Virus record (IMG/VR): IMGVR_UViG_3300046777_000499
Coordinates: 1-26,755 of that record
DNA length: 26,755 nt
Source of the DNA: a virus
Reading direction: 5' to 3' (one strand)
Part shown: piece by piece, positions 7,265-12,013 of the stretch
How positions within the stretch are numbered: the stretch's first letter is position 1
Layout of the letters: each line of letters opens with the position of its first letter
Notes under the pieces: model-generated
Seen by the model: the letters and a program-made list of their open reading frames with translations, nothing else
Databases searched by the model: none
Told to the model about the DNA's origin: nothing
Made by a program: the position numbers and the translations under genes

Positions 7265-7459
7265 ATGTCCGAATCTAAGAACGTCTCGATCAACTTTCCG
7301 ATCTTTGGTATCCTTGGCCTTATCTTCATTACTCTGAAGCTGACCGGTCATATCACTTGGTCGTGGCTGTGGGTGCTGGCTCCCTTCTGGATGCCGTTGA
7401 CAATCGCTCTGACTATTTTCGTCGTTGTGTTTATTGTAGCGATGATTTTCAACAAGTAA
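7265..7459 (+). CDS. Small two-helix membrane protein (TM Fragile-X-F-like)
   Basis: 64 residues. Two hydrophobic segments (about 11-28 and 38-62) flank WSWLWVLAPFWMP. The pattern IFITLKLTG.I.WSWLWVLAPFW matches the small phage/bacterial 'transmembrane Fragile-X-F' family, which is named for its pattern and has no known function. It would sit in the inner membrane. Two bases separate it from the upstream gene. Confidence 0.78.
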   Translation: MSESKNVSINFPIFGILGLIFITLKLTGHITWSWLWVLAPFWMPLTIALTIFVVVFIVAMIFNK

Positions 7460-7486
7460 GATATATAGTATACTGTGGAGGTGAAC

Positions 7487-7648
7487 ATGAACGTTGAACT
7501 TTTTGAATTTCCGACGATGGAAAATCCGAAGGCAGTTGAAGTAACCTTCTGCGAGTTGCTGAATGCTCAGCGTCGTGGTGAGTCTCTGCCTCTCGAAGCT
7601 CTCGATTGGATGGATACTGCCAATAACTGGCTAATGGAGTCGAAGTAA
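7487..7648 (+). CDS. Small hypothetical protein (53 aa)
   Basis: Start ATG 7487 follows GGAGGTG, a strong ribosome-binding site. The protein begins MNVELFEFPTMENPKAVEV and ends in WMDTANNWLMESK; it is acidic and probably helical. Its stop overlaps the next start (TAATG), a sign of coupled translation. No family recognised. Confidence 0.6.
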   Translation: MNVELFEFPTMENPKAVEVTFCELLNAQRRGESLPLEALDWMDTANNWLMESK

Positions 7649-7821
7649 TGATTAAGGAAGCAAAAGGCGGTACGTTTGCACCGGCAGACATGCCTCTTCT
7701 TAAGAACGCGTTGTTCTTCTATAAGGAACATCTGGTCAAGATGGAAGACAGCGAGCGAAACGTCTCCGAAGAGTTGGCCAAGGTAGCGAGTCTCCTCCAT
7801 AGGATCAACCGAATAGCTTAA
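7648..7821 (+). CDS. Small hypothetical protein (57 aa)
   Basis: Starts in the TAATG overlap with the previous small gene and ends 9 bases before the first tRNA. MIKEAKGGTFAPADMPLLKN is followed by a likely amphipathic helix (EERNVSEELAKVASLLHRI-like region near the C-terminus). Base composition and coupling match neighbouring genes. Function unknown. Confidence 0.58.
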   Translation: MIKEAKGGTFAPADMPLLKNALFFYKEHLVKMEDSERNVSEELAKVASLLHRINRIA

Positions 7822-7830
7822 CAATTAAAT

Positions 7831-7907
7831 GCGCCGTTAGCTCATCTGGATAGAGCGCGAGACTTCTAATCTTGAGGTAGTAGGTTCGAGTCCTACACGG
7901 CGCGCCA
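7831..7907 (+). tRNA. tRNA-Arg (anticodon TCT)
   Basis: Acceptor GCGCCGT/ACGGCGC fully paired, D stem GCTC/GAGC, anticodon stem CGAGA/TCTTG with loop CTTCTAA, T stem GTAGG/CCTAC. CCA is encoded. Reads AGA/AGG. Confidence 0.95.
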
Positions 7908-7908
7908 T

Positions 7909-7984
7909 ACTCTCGTAGCTCAATGGTTAGAGCTGACCGCTCATAACGGTTAGGTTGGGGGTTCGAGTCCCTCCGGGAGTACCA
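7909..7984 (+). tRNA. tRNA with CAT anticodon (Met or Ile2)
   Basis: Acceptor ACTCTCG/CGGGAGT, D stem GCTC/GAGC, anticodon stem GACCG/CGGTT with loop CTCATAA, encoded CCA. CAT could be elongator Met or an Ile tRNA whose C34 is changed to lysidine; a second CAT tRNA lies at 10237, so one of each is plausible. Confidence 0.93.
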
Positions 7985-7985
7985 A

Positions 7986-8063
7986 GGGTCGGTGGCAGAG
8001 TGGTCCATTGCACAGGTCTGCAAAACCTGAAAGCCGCGGGTTCGAATCCCGCCCGGCCCTCCA
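7986..8063 (+). tRNA. tRNA-Cys (anticodon GCA)
   Basis: Acceptor GGGTCGG/CCGGCCC, anticodon stem CAGGT/ACCTG with loop CTGCAAA, T arm with TTCGAAT loop, encoded CCA. Last of the first tRNA trio. Confidence 0.94.
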
Positions 8064-8081
8064 TTTTTTAGAGTAAGTACA

Positions 8082-8525
8082 ATGATTGAAGAAGCAAAGC
8101 AAGCAATCCTTGATTCGAGCAAGGAATCGTCAGTCTACATCGGCTGCGACTCGATTCGTTTCAAGAAGAACAAGCAGTGGTATGCAAAGTACAGCACAGT
8201 CGTGATCGTCCACATGGACTCGAAGCGTGGCTGTAAACTGTTCCATGAGTCAGTCGATATGCCTGACTACGGTAACCTAAAGCAGCGTCTTCTGACTGAA
8301 GTTCAGATGGCTGTTGCTACTGCTACAGAAGTGATCGAGGTTCTTGGTGATCGCCATATGGAGATCCACCTTGACATCAACCCGAACCCGAAGCACAAGT
8401 CGAGTGTTGCCGTCAAGGAAGCACTGGGCTGGGTAAAGGGATCTCTGGGTCTTGATGCCAAGATCAAGCCTTCTTCGTTCGCTGCTACTCATGCTGCAGA
8501 CCACGCAGTTCGTCACTTAAACTGA
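8082..8525 (+). CDS. RNase H-fold protein of the YkuK (DUF458) type
   Basis: 147 residues. VYIGCDS near the N-terminus (D23), the strand STVVIVHMD, EIHLDINPNPKHKSSVAVKEALGWVKG (D98) and KPSSFAATHAADHAV (D140) reproduce the order of the YkuK-like ribonuclease-H fold, with the three Asp as candidate metal ligands. Family members have no firmly established role; an RNA- or DNA-processing activity is inferred from the fold. It sits within the tRNA array, 18 bases after tRNA-Cys, so it may share that transcript; a role in tRNA maturation is a guess from position only. Confidence 0.82.
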   Translation: MIEEAKQAILDSSKESSVYIGCDSIRFKKNKQWYAKYSTVVIVHMDSKRGCKLFHESVDMPDYGNLKQRLLTEVQMAVATATEVIEVLGDRHMEIHLDINPNPKHKSSVAVKEALGWVKGSLGLDAKIKPSSFAATHAADHAVRHLN

Positions 8526-8535
8526 AAAAAATAGG

Positions 8536-8564
8536 TGTACAATTATTCGTGGATCGTGTAGAAG
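8536..8564 (+). promoter_or_regulatory. Early-type phage promoter before second tRNA group (weak -10)
   Basis: TGTACA at 8536-8541, 17 bases, TAGAAG at 8559-8564. The -35 and downstream AT run match the family; the -10 is the poorest of the set. Confidence 0.6.
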
Positions 8565-8566
8565 GG

Positions 8567-8574
8567 TATAAATA
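8567..8574 (+). promoter_or_regulatory. T4-type late promoter box
   Basis: TATAAATA in non-coding DNA, 11 bases before tRNA-Asp and just after an early-type promoter. Dual promoters would keep the tRNAs transcribed late. RNA starting about 13 bases downstream would begin near the mature tRNA 5' end, which makes late use less certain. Confidence 0.5.
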
Positions 8575-8584
8575 AAGGTTCCAT

Positions 8585-8661
8585 GGTCTAGTAGCTCAGC
8601 CGGTTAGAGCACTCGCCTGTCACGCGAGAGGTCGAGGGTTCGAGTCCCTTCTAGATCGCCA
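8585..8661 (+). tRNA. tRNA-Asp (anticodon GTC)
   Basis: Acceptor GGTCTAG/CTAGATC, anticodon stem CTCGC/GCGAG with loop CTGTCAC, T stem GAGGG/CCCTT, encoded CCA. Confidence 0.95.
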
Positions 8662-8667
8662 AATTAC

Positions 8668-8742
8668 GTCGGTGTGTTGTAACGGTAACATGCAGGTCTC
8701 CAAAACCTTGCGATCCGGGTTCGAATCCTGGCACCCTCGCCA
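8668..8742 (+). tRNA. tRNA-Trp (anticodon CCA), imperfect acceptor stem
   Basis: Anticodon loop CTCCAAA gives CCA; T arm CCGGG-TTCGAAT-CCTGG is good and CCA is encoded. The acceptor GTCGGTG/CACCCTC has two mismatches (positions 2 and 3) and the D arm is short, so the exact 5' end is uncertain. Confidence 0.75.
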
Positions 8743-8776
8743 ATTTGTTCTTTCTCATCGTTGGAAACACACACGT

Positions 8777-8852
8777 GCGGGTATAGCTCAGCTGGTAGAG
8801 CAAACGACCGATAATCGTTAGGTCACAGGTTCGATCCCTGTTATCCGCACCA
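8777..8852 (+). tRNA. tRNA-Ile (anticodon GAT)
   Basis: Acceptor GCGGGTA/TATCCGC, D stem GCTC/GAGC, anticodon stem AACGA/TCGTT with loop CCGATAA, encoded CCA. Confidence 0.94.
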
Positions 8853-8857
8853 AATTA

Positions 8858-8947
8858 GGAAGCGTGGCCGAGTGGTTTATGGCCCTGGTCTTGAAAACCA
8901 GTGTACCTTCACGGGTACCGTGGGTTCGAATCCCACCGCTTCCTCCA
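8858..8947 (+). tRNA. tRNA-Ser (anticodon TGA)
   Basis: Acceptor GGAAGCG/CGCTTCC, anticodon stem CTGGT/ACCAG with loop CTTGAAA, long variable arm as expected for Ser, T loop TTCGAAT, encoded CCA. Confidence 0.95.
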
Positions 8948-8953
8948 TATTTT

Positions 8954-9028
8954 GCGGAGGTAGCTCAGAGGTAGAGCTTCTGCTTGCCATGCAGAAGGTC
9001 GCGGGTTCGATCCCCGTTCTCCGCTCCA
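8954..9028 (+). tRNA. tRNA-Gly (anticodon GCC)
   Basis: Acceptor GCGGAGG/TCTCCGC, anticodon stem TCTGC/GCAGA with loop TTGCCAT, T loop TTCGATC, encoded CCA. Confidence 0.95.
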
Positions 9029-9030
9029 TT

Positions 9031-9107
9031 GGCCCCATAGTTTACGTTGGCTAGAATCCAGCTCTTTCACAGCTGAGAACCGGGATCGACACCCGGTGGG
9101 GTCACCA
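9031..9107 (+). tRNA. tRNA-Glu (anticodon TTC)
   Basis: Acceptor GGCCCCA/TGGGGTC, anticodon stem CAGCT/AGCTG with loop CTTTCAC, T stem CCGGG/CCCGG, encoded CCA. D stem is weak. Confidence 0.92.
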
Positions 9108-9114
9108 GTTTCAA

Positions 9115-9201
9115 GGAACGTGGGCAGGACGGTAATGCAGCACCCTGCTAAGGTGTACAACCTTATGGGTTGACTGGGTTCGACTCCCAGACGTTCCGCC
9201 A
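9115..9201 (+). tRNA. tRNA-Ser (anticodon GCT)
   Basis: Acceptor GGAACGT/ACGTTCC, anticodon stem CACC/GGTG with loop CTGCTAA, long variable arm, T arm CTGGG-TTCGACT-CCCAG, encoded CCA. Confidence 0.92.
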
Positions 9202-9202
9202 T

Positions 9203-9278
9203 GGTGGATGTAGCTCAGAGGCAGAGCGGCCGGTTGTGGTCCGGCAGGTCGGGATTTCGAAATTCCTCATTCACCCCA
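9203..9278 (+). tRNA. tRNA-His (anticodon GTG)
   Basis: Acceptor GTGGATG/CATTCAC with an extra 5' G opposite C73, the His identity signature. Anticodon stem GCCGG/CCGGC with loop TTGTGGT. The T stem has one weak pair; CCA is encoded. Confidence 0.93.
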
Positions 9279-9279
9279 T

Positions 9280-9355
9280 GGGGGCATAGTCCAAAGGCAG
9301 AGACAGGGCACTTAAAATGCCTCCAGTGTGAGTTCGAATCTCACTGCCCCTACCA
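9280..9355 (+). tRNA. tRNA with TAA anticodon (Leu by code, but short variable region)
   Basis: Acceptor GGGGGCA/TGCCCCT, anticodon stem GGGCA/TGCCT with loop CTTAAAA (anticodon TAA), T stem GTGAG/CTCAC, encoded CCA. The variable region has only 5 bases, whereas bacterial Leu tRNAs carry a long arm as the one at 11491 does. Confidence 0.85.
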
Positions 9356-9364
9356 TTTTAAGGG

Positions 9365-9393
9365 TGTACATTAATCCCTTTTTGTTGTATATT
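9365..9393 (+). promoter_or_regulatory. Early-type phage promoter within the tRNA array
   Basis: TGTACA at 9365-9370, 17 bases, TATATT at 9388-9393. Drives the small gene at 9421 and the tRNAs after it. Confidence 0.75.
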
Positions 9394-9420
9394 AGGAATA
9401 TAACAAGAAAGGAAAACAAA

Positions 9421-9582
9421 ATGTTCGTTACCTATACTCTGATTATCCGCAACGCCGAGACGAATCGGATCCTTCGGAAGGTAGAGTACACGAACCACAG
9501 CGGTCACGCTATGATGGATGAAAGCTTCTTTTGGAAGCAGTTCTATCGCGAAAAAGGAATTCAGATTACCACTGATTGGTAA
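9421..9582 (+). CDS. Small hypothetical protein inside the tRNA array
   Basis: 53 residues; AAAGGA lies 10 bases before ATG 9421. MFVTYTLIIRNAETNRILRK followed by VEYTNHSGHAMMDESFFWKQFYREKGI suggests a small strand-strand-helix protein. It has its own promoter and ends 6 bases before tRNA-Lys. Similar small frames interleave with tRNAs in many phages. Function unknown. Confidence 0.65.
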   Translation: MFVTYTLIIRNAETNRILRKVEYTNHSGHAMMDESFFWKQFYREKGIQITTDW

Positions 9583-9588
9583 TCGCAT

Positions 9589-9664
9589 GGACCATTAGCT
9601 CAGTTGGTAGAGCGCGGGACTCTTAATCCTTAGGTCGTAGGTTCGAATCCTACATGGTCTACCA
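9589..9664 (+). tRNA. tRNA-Lys (anticodon CTT)
   Basis: Acceptor GGACCAT/ATGGTCT, D stem GCTC/GAGC, loop CTCTTAA giving CTT, T stem GTAGG/CCTAC, encoded CCA. One mismatch at the outer anticodon pair. Confidence 0.92.
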
Positions 9665-9668
9665 TTTC

Positions 9669-9744
9669 GGATCTCTAGCTCAGTAGGTAGAGCAACGGGC
9701 TTTTAACCTGTAGGTCGTGGGTTCGAACCCCACGGGATCCACCA
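9669..9744 (+). tRNA. tRNA-Lys (anticodon TTT)
   Basis: Acceptor GGATCTC/GGGATCC, anticodon stem ACGGG/CCTGT with loop CTTTTAA, T stem GTGGG/CCCAC, encoded CCA. Confidence 0.95.
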
Positions 9745-9749
9745 GTTTC

Positions 9750-9834
9750 GGGTCGGTAAAGCCGGTGGCTCCGGCAGTCAGACTGTAAATCTGATCCGTT
9801 CGCGGGGGAGGATCGATACCTCACTGGCCCACCA
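9750..9834 (+). tRNA. tRNA-Tyr (anticodon GTA)
   Basis: Acceptor GGGTCGG/CTGGCCC, anticodon stem TCAGA/TCTGA with loop CTGTAAA, long variable arm typical of bacterial Tyr, encoded CCA. Confidence 0.93.
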
Positions 9835-9838
9835 AGTT

Positions 9839-9936
9839 TGCAATGTGGTGTAATGGCAGCACAGGAAGTCCGAGACGCCGAAAGGTGGAGTAGGCAATCA
9901 AAATGCCAGGTATGGGTTCGATTCCCAACATTGCAA
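9839..9936 (+). tRNA. Unusual tRNA-like gene with about 30-nt insertion (apparent anticodon CAA)
   Basis: Acceptor TGCAATG/CATTGCA is perfectly paired, D stem GTG/CAC is present, and the T arm TGGG-TTCGATT-CCCA is good. Between the D arm and a GGCA/TGCC hairpin (loop ATCAAAA, anticodon CAA, Leu UUG) lie about 30 extra bases that contain a CGCC-GAAA-GGTG hairpin. CCA is not encoded, unlike nearly all its neighbours. It may be a tRNA needing processing, a decayed tRNA or a tRNA-like RNA. Confidence 0.5.
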
Positions 9937-9945
9937 TAAGTTTAA

Positions 9946-10021
9946 TGCCCCTTGGTGTAATAGGCAACACGTCGGATTTTGATTCCGAAGAGTTCAGGTT
10001 CGATCCCTGAAGGGGCATCCA
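9946..10021 (+). tRNA. tRNA-Gln (anticodon TTG)
   Basis: Acceptor TGCCCCT/AGGGGCA, anticodon stem TCGGA/TCCGA with loop TTTTGAT, T loop TTCGATC, encoded CCA. Confidence 0.94.
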
Positions 10022-10032
10022 AAATTATTTTG

Positions 10033-10061
10033 TGTACATTAATTCAGAATGTATATATAGA
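10033..10061 (+). promoter_or_regulatory. Early-type phage promoter for tRNA-Pro group
   Basis: TGTACA at 10033-10038, 17 bases, TATAGA at 10056-10061, 13 bases before tRNA-Pro. Confidence 0.72.
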
Positions 10062-10073
10062 TAGCAATTGTAA

Positions 10074-10149
10074 CGGGAAGTAGCTCAGGTGGTAGAGCGC
10101 GCGGTTTGGGACCGCGAGGTCGCAGGTTCGATCCCTGTCTTCCCGACCA
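10074..10149 (+). tRNA. tRNA-Pro (anticodon TGG)
   Basis: Acceptor CGGGAAG/CTTCCCG, anticodon stem CGCGG/CCGCG with loop TTTGGGA, encoded CCA. Confidence 0.95.
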
Positions 10150-10154
10150 GTTTC

Positions 10155-10230
10155 GCCGGTTTAGCTCAGTTGGTAGAGCACCTGTTTTGTACTCAGGATG
10201 TCAGGGGTTCGATTCCTCTAGCCGGCACCA
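10155..10230 (+). tRNA. tRNA-Thr (anticodon TGT)
   Basis: Acceptor GCCGGTT/AGCCGGC, D stem GCTC/GAGC, loop TTTGTAC giving TGT, T loop TTCGATT, encoded CCA. Confidence 0.93.
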
Positions 10231-10236
10231 GAATAT

Positions 10237-10311
10237 GTCGCGGTAGCTCAGCGGTAGAGCGGTGGTCTCATAAGCCACTTGTCGGTGGTTCGATTCCATC
10301 CTGCGGCACCA
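10237..10311 (+). tRNA. tRNA with CAT anticodon (Met or Ile2), second copy
   Basis: Acceptor GTCGCGG/CTGCGGC, anticodon stem GTGGT/GCCAC with loop CTCATAA, encoded CCA. No initiator features (no 1-72 mismatch), so elongator Met or lysidine Ile. Confidence 0.92.
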
Positions 10312-10317
10312 GTTAGT

Positions 10318-10393
10318 GGGGGATTAGCTCATCTGGGAGAGCGCCTGCTTTGCAAGCAGGAGGTGATCGGTTCGAGTCCGATATTCTCCACCA
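10318..10393 (+). tRNA. tRNA-Ala (anticodon TGC)
   Basis: Acceptor GGGGGAT/ATTCTCC, anticodon stem CCTGC/GCAGG with loop TTTGCAA, encoded CCA. Confidence 0.95.
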
Positions 10394-10422
10394 TTTATTT
10401 TAGGTAATGTGCGTTTTAAGGG

Positions 10423-10451
10423 TGTACATTATCTAAGTTCTTTGATAGAGT
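10423..10451 (+). promoter_or_regulatory. Early-type phage promoter for the large structured RNA
   Basis: TGTACA at 10423-10428, 17 bases, TAGAGT at 10446-10451. The predicted RNA start near 10458 leads directly into the gene-less structured region. Confidence 0.72.
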
Positions 10452-10457
10452 AAGAAA

Positions 10458-11412
10458 ATAACAAATGGCGGTATAGCGTCATTAGGGTAAGATCCGGTAA
10501 CGGATCCCAAAGCAGTAAAGCCTACGCAGCTGCGCTCGCAAGAGTCCATCTATACAAGCCCAAGTTAGAGTTGACTCGATCTCGGTCGAAAGCAACTCAG
10601 CGTCAGTAGGATGGCGTAAGGCAGTAAGTTGAAGTTGTAGTCCGAAAGGATAGGAACAGAGCCAGTCGGTGAGTTCCAAGAGGCTGTGGTGGCCGAGCTG
10701 CAACACACCAAGTCAACGAATGCTGCATACTAATGGGTAGTTACAGAGTCTGACCTCGCAAGGAAAGGCAATGTAGCAATGCAAGCGAAGAAGGGATAAC
10801 CGGATCCGCGAAGCATGGTTGATTAGGCCGCAAGCCGAAAGACATTAGGCGTGTTGTATTTTGCATCTCAAAAGGATGTGAAGCGACAGGGACAGCACGT
10901 CTTGGTAGGTTACTTTGCAAATAGCTCATCTGGTAGAGCAAGAGTGTATGAAACTTTAGGTAGTTGGTTCGATTCCAACTTTGCAACCCAAAGAAAAACG
11001 CAAAGACTGTCCCGGCATCATGTGAAAGGTGCTTAATACCACAGCGAAAGCAATGTGGTTCATGGAAGCTCGCAAGGCGGAAGTGATTGATTGGATTGAA
11101 GACGTAGGAGGTTAGCGCCTTCGAACAGCTCGCAAGGCTGGCGGAAGATTGATGGTCGAATAGCATGATGTGACACGAGAAACGCCACTCGTTAAAAAAG
11201 GCAGCACTGAGTGATACTCGATGATCCGTGAGGACTCGAGTGGATAACGGATTAACACTCCTCGCAAGGGAGTCGGTACGGTCCAAAGGCACTCATCAGA
11301 AGCTGTAATCTCAGGCTTCATAAGTATCGTTAGATGAGCATTGATCGGAGCCGTAAAGCCCGGACCATGGTGATGTTGCTCGAATTACCGTCAGTGTTCT
11401 TCTAACGATATT
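10458..11412 (+). ncRNA. Candidate giant structured non-coding RNA (about 950 nt) with embedded tRNA
   Basis: No plausible plus-strand gene lies between tRNA-Ala and tRNA-Phe. The stretch has its own promoter and is packed with short perfect hairpins: GATCCG-GTAA-CGGATC (10491-10506), CTC-GCAA-GAG (10535-10544), GAGTTG/CAACTC (10568/10593) enclosing TCGAT/GTCGA, TCC-GAAA-GGA (10641-10650), GGAAC/GTTCC (10653/10673), GGC-CGCAA-GCC (10826-10836), CATC/GATG (10864/10875), CCACA/TGTGG enclosing GC-GAAA-GC (11039-11058), CAGC/GCTG (11126/11137), ATCCGT/ACGGAT (11224/11247), ACTCC/GGAGT (11257/11269) and TATCGTTAGA/TCTAACGATA (11325/11401). GNRA loops recur. A tRNA-like cloverleaf sits inside a GGGACAG/CTGTCCC stem. 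Size, phage context, tRNA neighbours and an internal tRNA recall the GOLLD class, and ROOL more loosely; identity is not proven. The 3' end is set by the last stem. Confidence 0.72.
10915..10990 (+). tRNA. tRNA-like cloverleaf embedded in the structured RNA (apparent anticodon ATG)
   Basis: Acceptor TTGCAAA/TTTGCAA fully paired, D stem GCTC/GAGC, anticodon stem AGAGT/ACTTT with loop GTATGAA, T stem GTTGG/CCAAC with TTCGATT loop, C73 and encoded CCA. Anticodon ATG would read CAT (His) and C73 fits His, but the extra 5' G is absent and an ordinary His tRNA exists at 9203. It lies between GGGACAG (10889-10895) and CTGTCCC (11007-11013). Confidence 0.75.
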
Positions 11413-11413
11413 T

Positions 11414-11489
11414 GCCTTTGTAGCTCAGTTGGTAGAGCAGTGGATTGAAGATCCACGTGTCGGGGGTTCGACTCCCTCCGAAGGCACCA
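11414..11489 (+). tRNA. tRNA-Phe (anticodon GAA)
   Basis: Acceptor GCCTTTG/CGAAGGC, anticodon stem GTGGA/TCCAC with loop TTGAAGA, encoded CCA. Starts 3 bases after the last stem of the structured RNA, so both may be cut from one transcript. Confidence 0.95.
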
Positions 11490-11490
11490 T

Positions 11491-11573
11491 GCGGGTATGG
11501 TGGAATTGGCAGACACACTAGTTTTAGGTACTAGCGCTTCGGCGTGGGGGTTCAAGTCCCTCTACCCGTACCA
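11491..11573 (+). tRNA. tRNA-Leu (anticodon TAG)
   Basis: Acceptor GCGGGTA/TACCCGT, anticodon stem CTAGT/ACTAG with loop TTTAGGT, long variable arm CGCTTCGGCG, encoded CCA. Confidence 0.95.
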
Positions 11574-11580
11574 AGTTTAT

Positions 11581-11692
11581 TGGCCCTAAGTCGGGTGAGA
11601 ATGTGTTCCGCGCGGGATTCTGTAGAGAGGTTCGAAACTCTTAAAGGAATTAAAAAGCACTAAGGTGGGTTCGAGTCCCACGGGTCAGCCAA
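11581..11692 (+). other. tRNA-like element of atypical layout (about 112 nt)
   Basis: The ends pair as TGGCCC/GGGTCA, followed by G and an encoded CCA. A good T arm GTGGG-TTCGAGT-CCCAC precedes the 3' acceptor half. Between them are two hairpins (AGAAT/ATTCT with inner CC/GG, and GAGAG/CTCTT) and an A-rich linker, with no convincing anticodon arm. It may be a tRNA with insertions, a decayed gene or a tRNA mimic. Confidence 0.5.
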
Positions 11693-11699
11693 GTTTAAT

Positions 11700-11774
11700 G
11701 CCGGATTAGCTCAGCGGTAGAGCGTCTCGTTTACACCGAGAGGGTCGGCGGTTCAATCCCGTCATCCGGTACCA
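11700..11774 (+). tRNA. tRNA-Val (anticodon TAC)
   Basis: Acceptor GCCGGAT/ATCCGGT, anticodon stem TCTCG/CGAGA with loop TTTACAC, encoded CCA. Confidence 0.95.
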
Positions 11775-11779
11775 TATTC

Positions 11780-11856
11780 GCCCTCGTAGCTCAACTGGAG
11801 AGAGCACTCGCCTACGAAGCGAGAGGTTGTAGGCTCGAATCCTACCGAGGGCACCA
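11780..11856 (+). tRNA. tRNA-Arg (anticodon ACG)
   Basis: Acceptor GCCCTCG/CGAGGGC, anticodon stem CTCGC/GCGAG with loop CTACGAA, T stem GTAGG/CCTAC, encoded CCA. A34 would need deamination by the host TadA to read all CGU/C/A codons. Confidence 0.94.
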
Positions 11857-11870
11857 GATATATAAGATAT

Positions 11871-11945
11871 GACTCTATAGCACAATGGTCAGTGCAGGCA
11901 ATTCTAAACTGTTTGATGAGGGTTCGACTCCCTCTAGAGTCACCA
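11871..11945 (+). tRNA. tRNA of uncertain identity (CTA amber-suppressor-like, or TCT Arg)
   Basis: Acceptor GACTCTA/TAGAGTC, D stem GCAC/GTGC and T stem GAGGG/CCCTC are perfect; CCA is encoded. The best anticodon stem, GGCAA/CTGTT (two G-T pairs, one mismatch), places loop TTCTAAA with anticodon CTA. Shifting by one gives TCT but almost no stem. Confidence 0.75.
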
Positions 11946-12013
11946 ATTGAAGGAGAAGTCCTATGAAGAATGAAGGTGTAGGCGGCTAGGTCGCCAAATC
12001 TCGTGATCCACCG

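Noticed and set aside
7446-7474. TTTTCA-17-TATACT before the small gene at 7487
   Set aside because: The -35 is poor and the predicted start would leave only about 6 bases before the ATG, cutting off the ribosome-binding site.
7805-8122. Minus-strand frame across three tRNAs
   Set aside because: Translation of tRNA genes gives the familiar spurious 'GGxxxTRTxxL' type proteins; not real. The frames at 8909-9202, 9821-10018, 10089-10316 and 8872-9054 are rejected for the same reason.
10741-11292. 183-codon minus-strand open frame over the structured RNA
   Set aside because: No ribosome-binding site, low-complexity Ser/Leu/His composition, and it overlaps the tRNA-like cloverleaf and hairpins. 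A conserved frame in relatives would change this.
10458-11412. Group I or group II intron
   Set aside because: The segment interrupts no gene, lies between complete tRNAs, and no intron core or splice-site pattern was recognised.
9839-11692. tmRNA
   Set aside because: None of the odd tRNA-like elements has the Ala-like acceptor with a tag frame ending in AA at the expected place.
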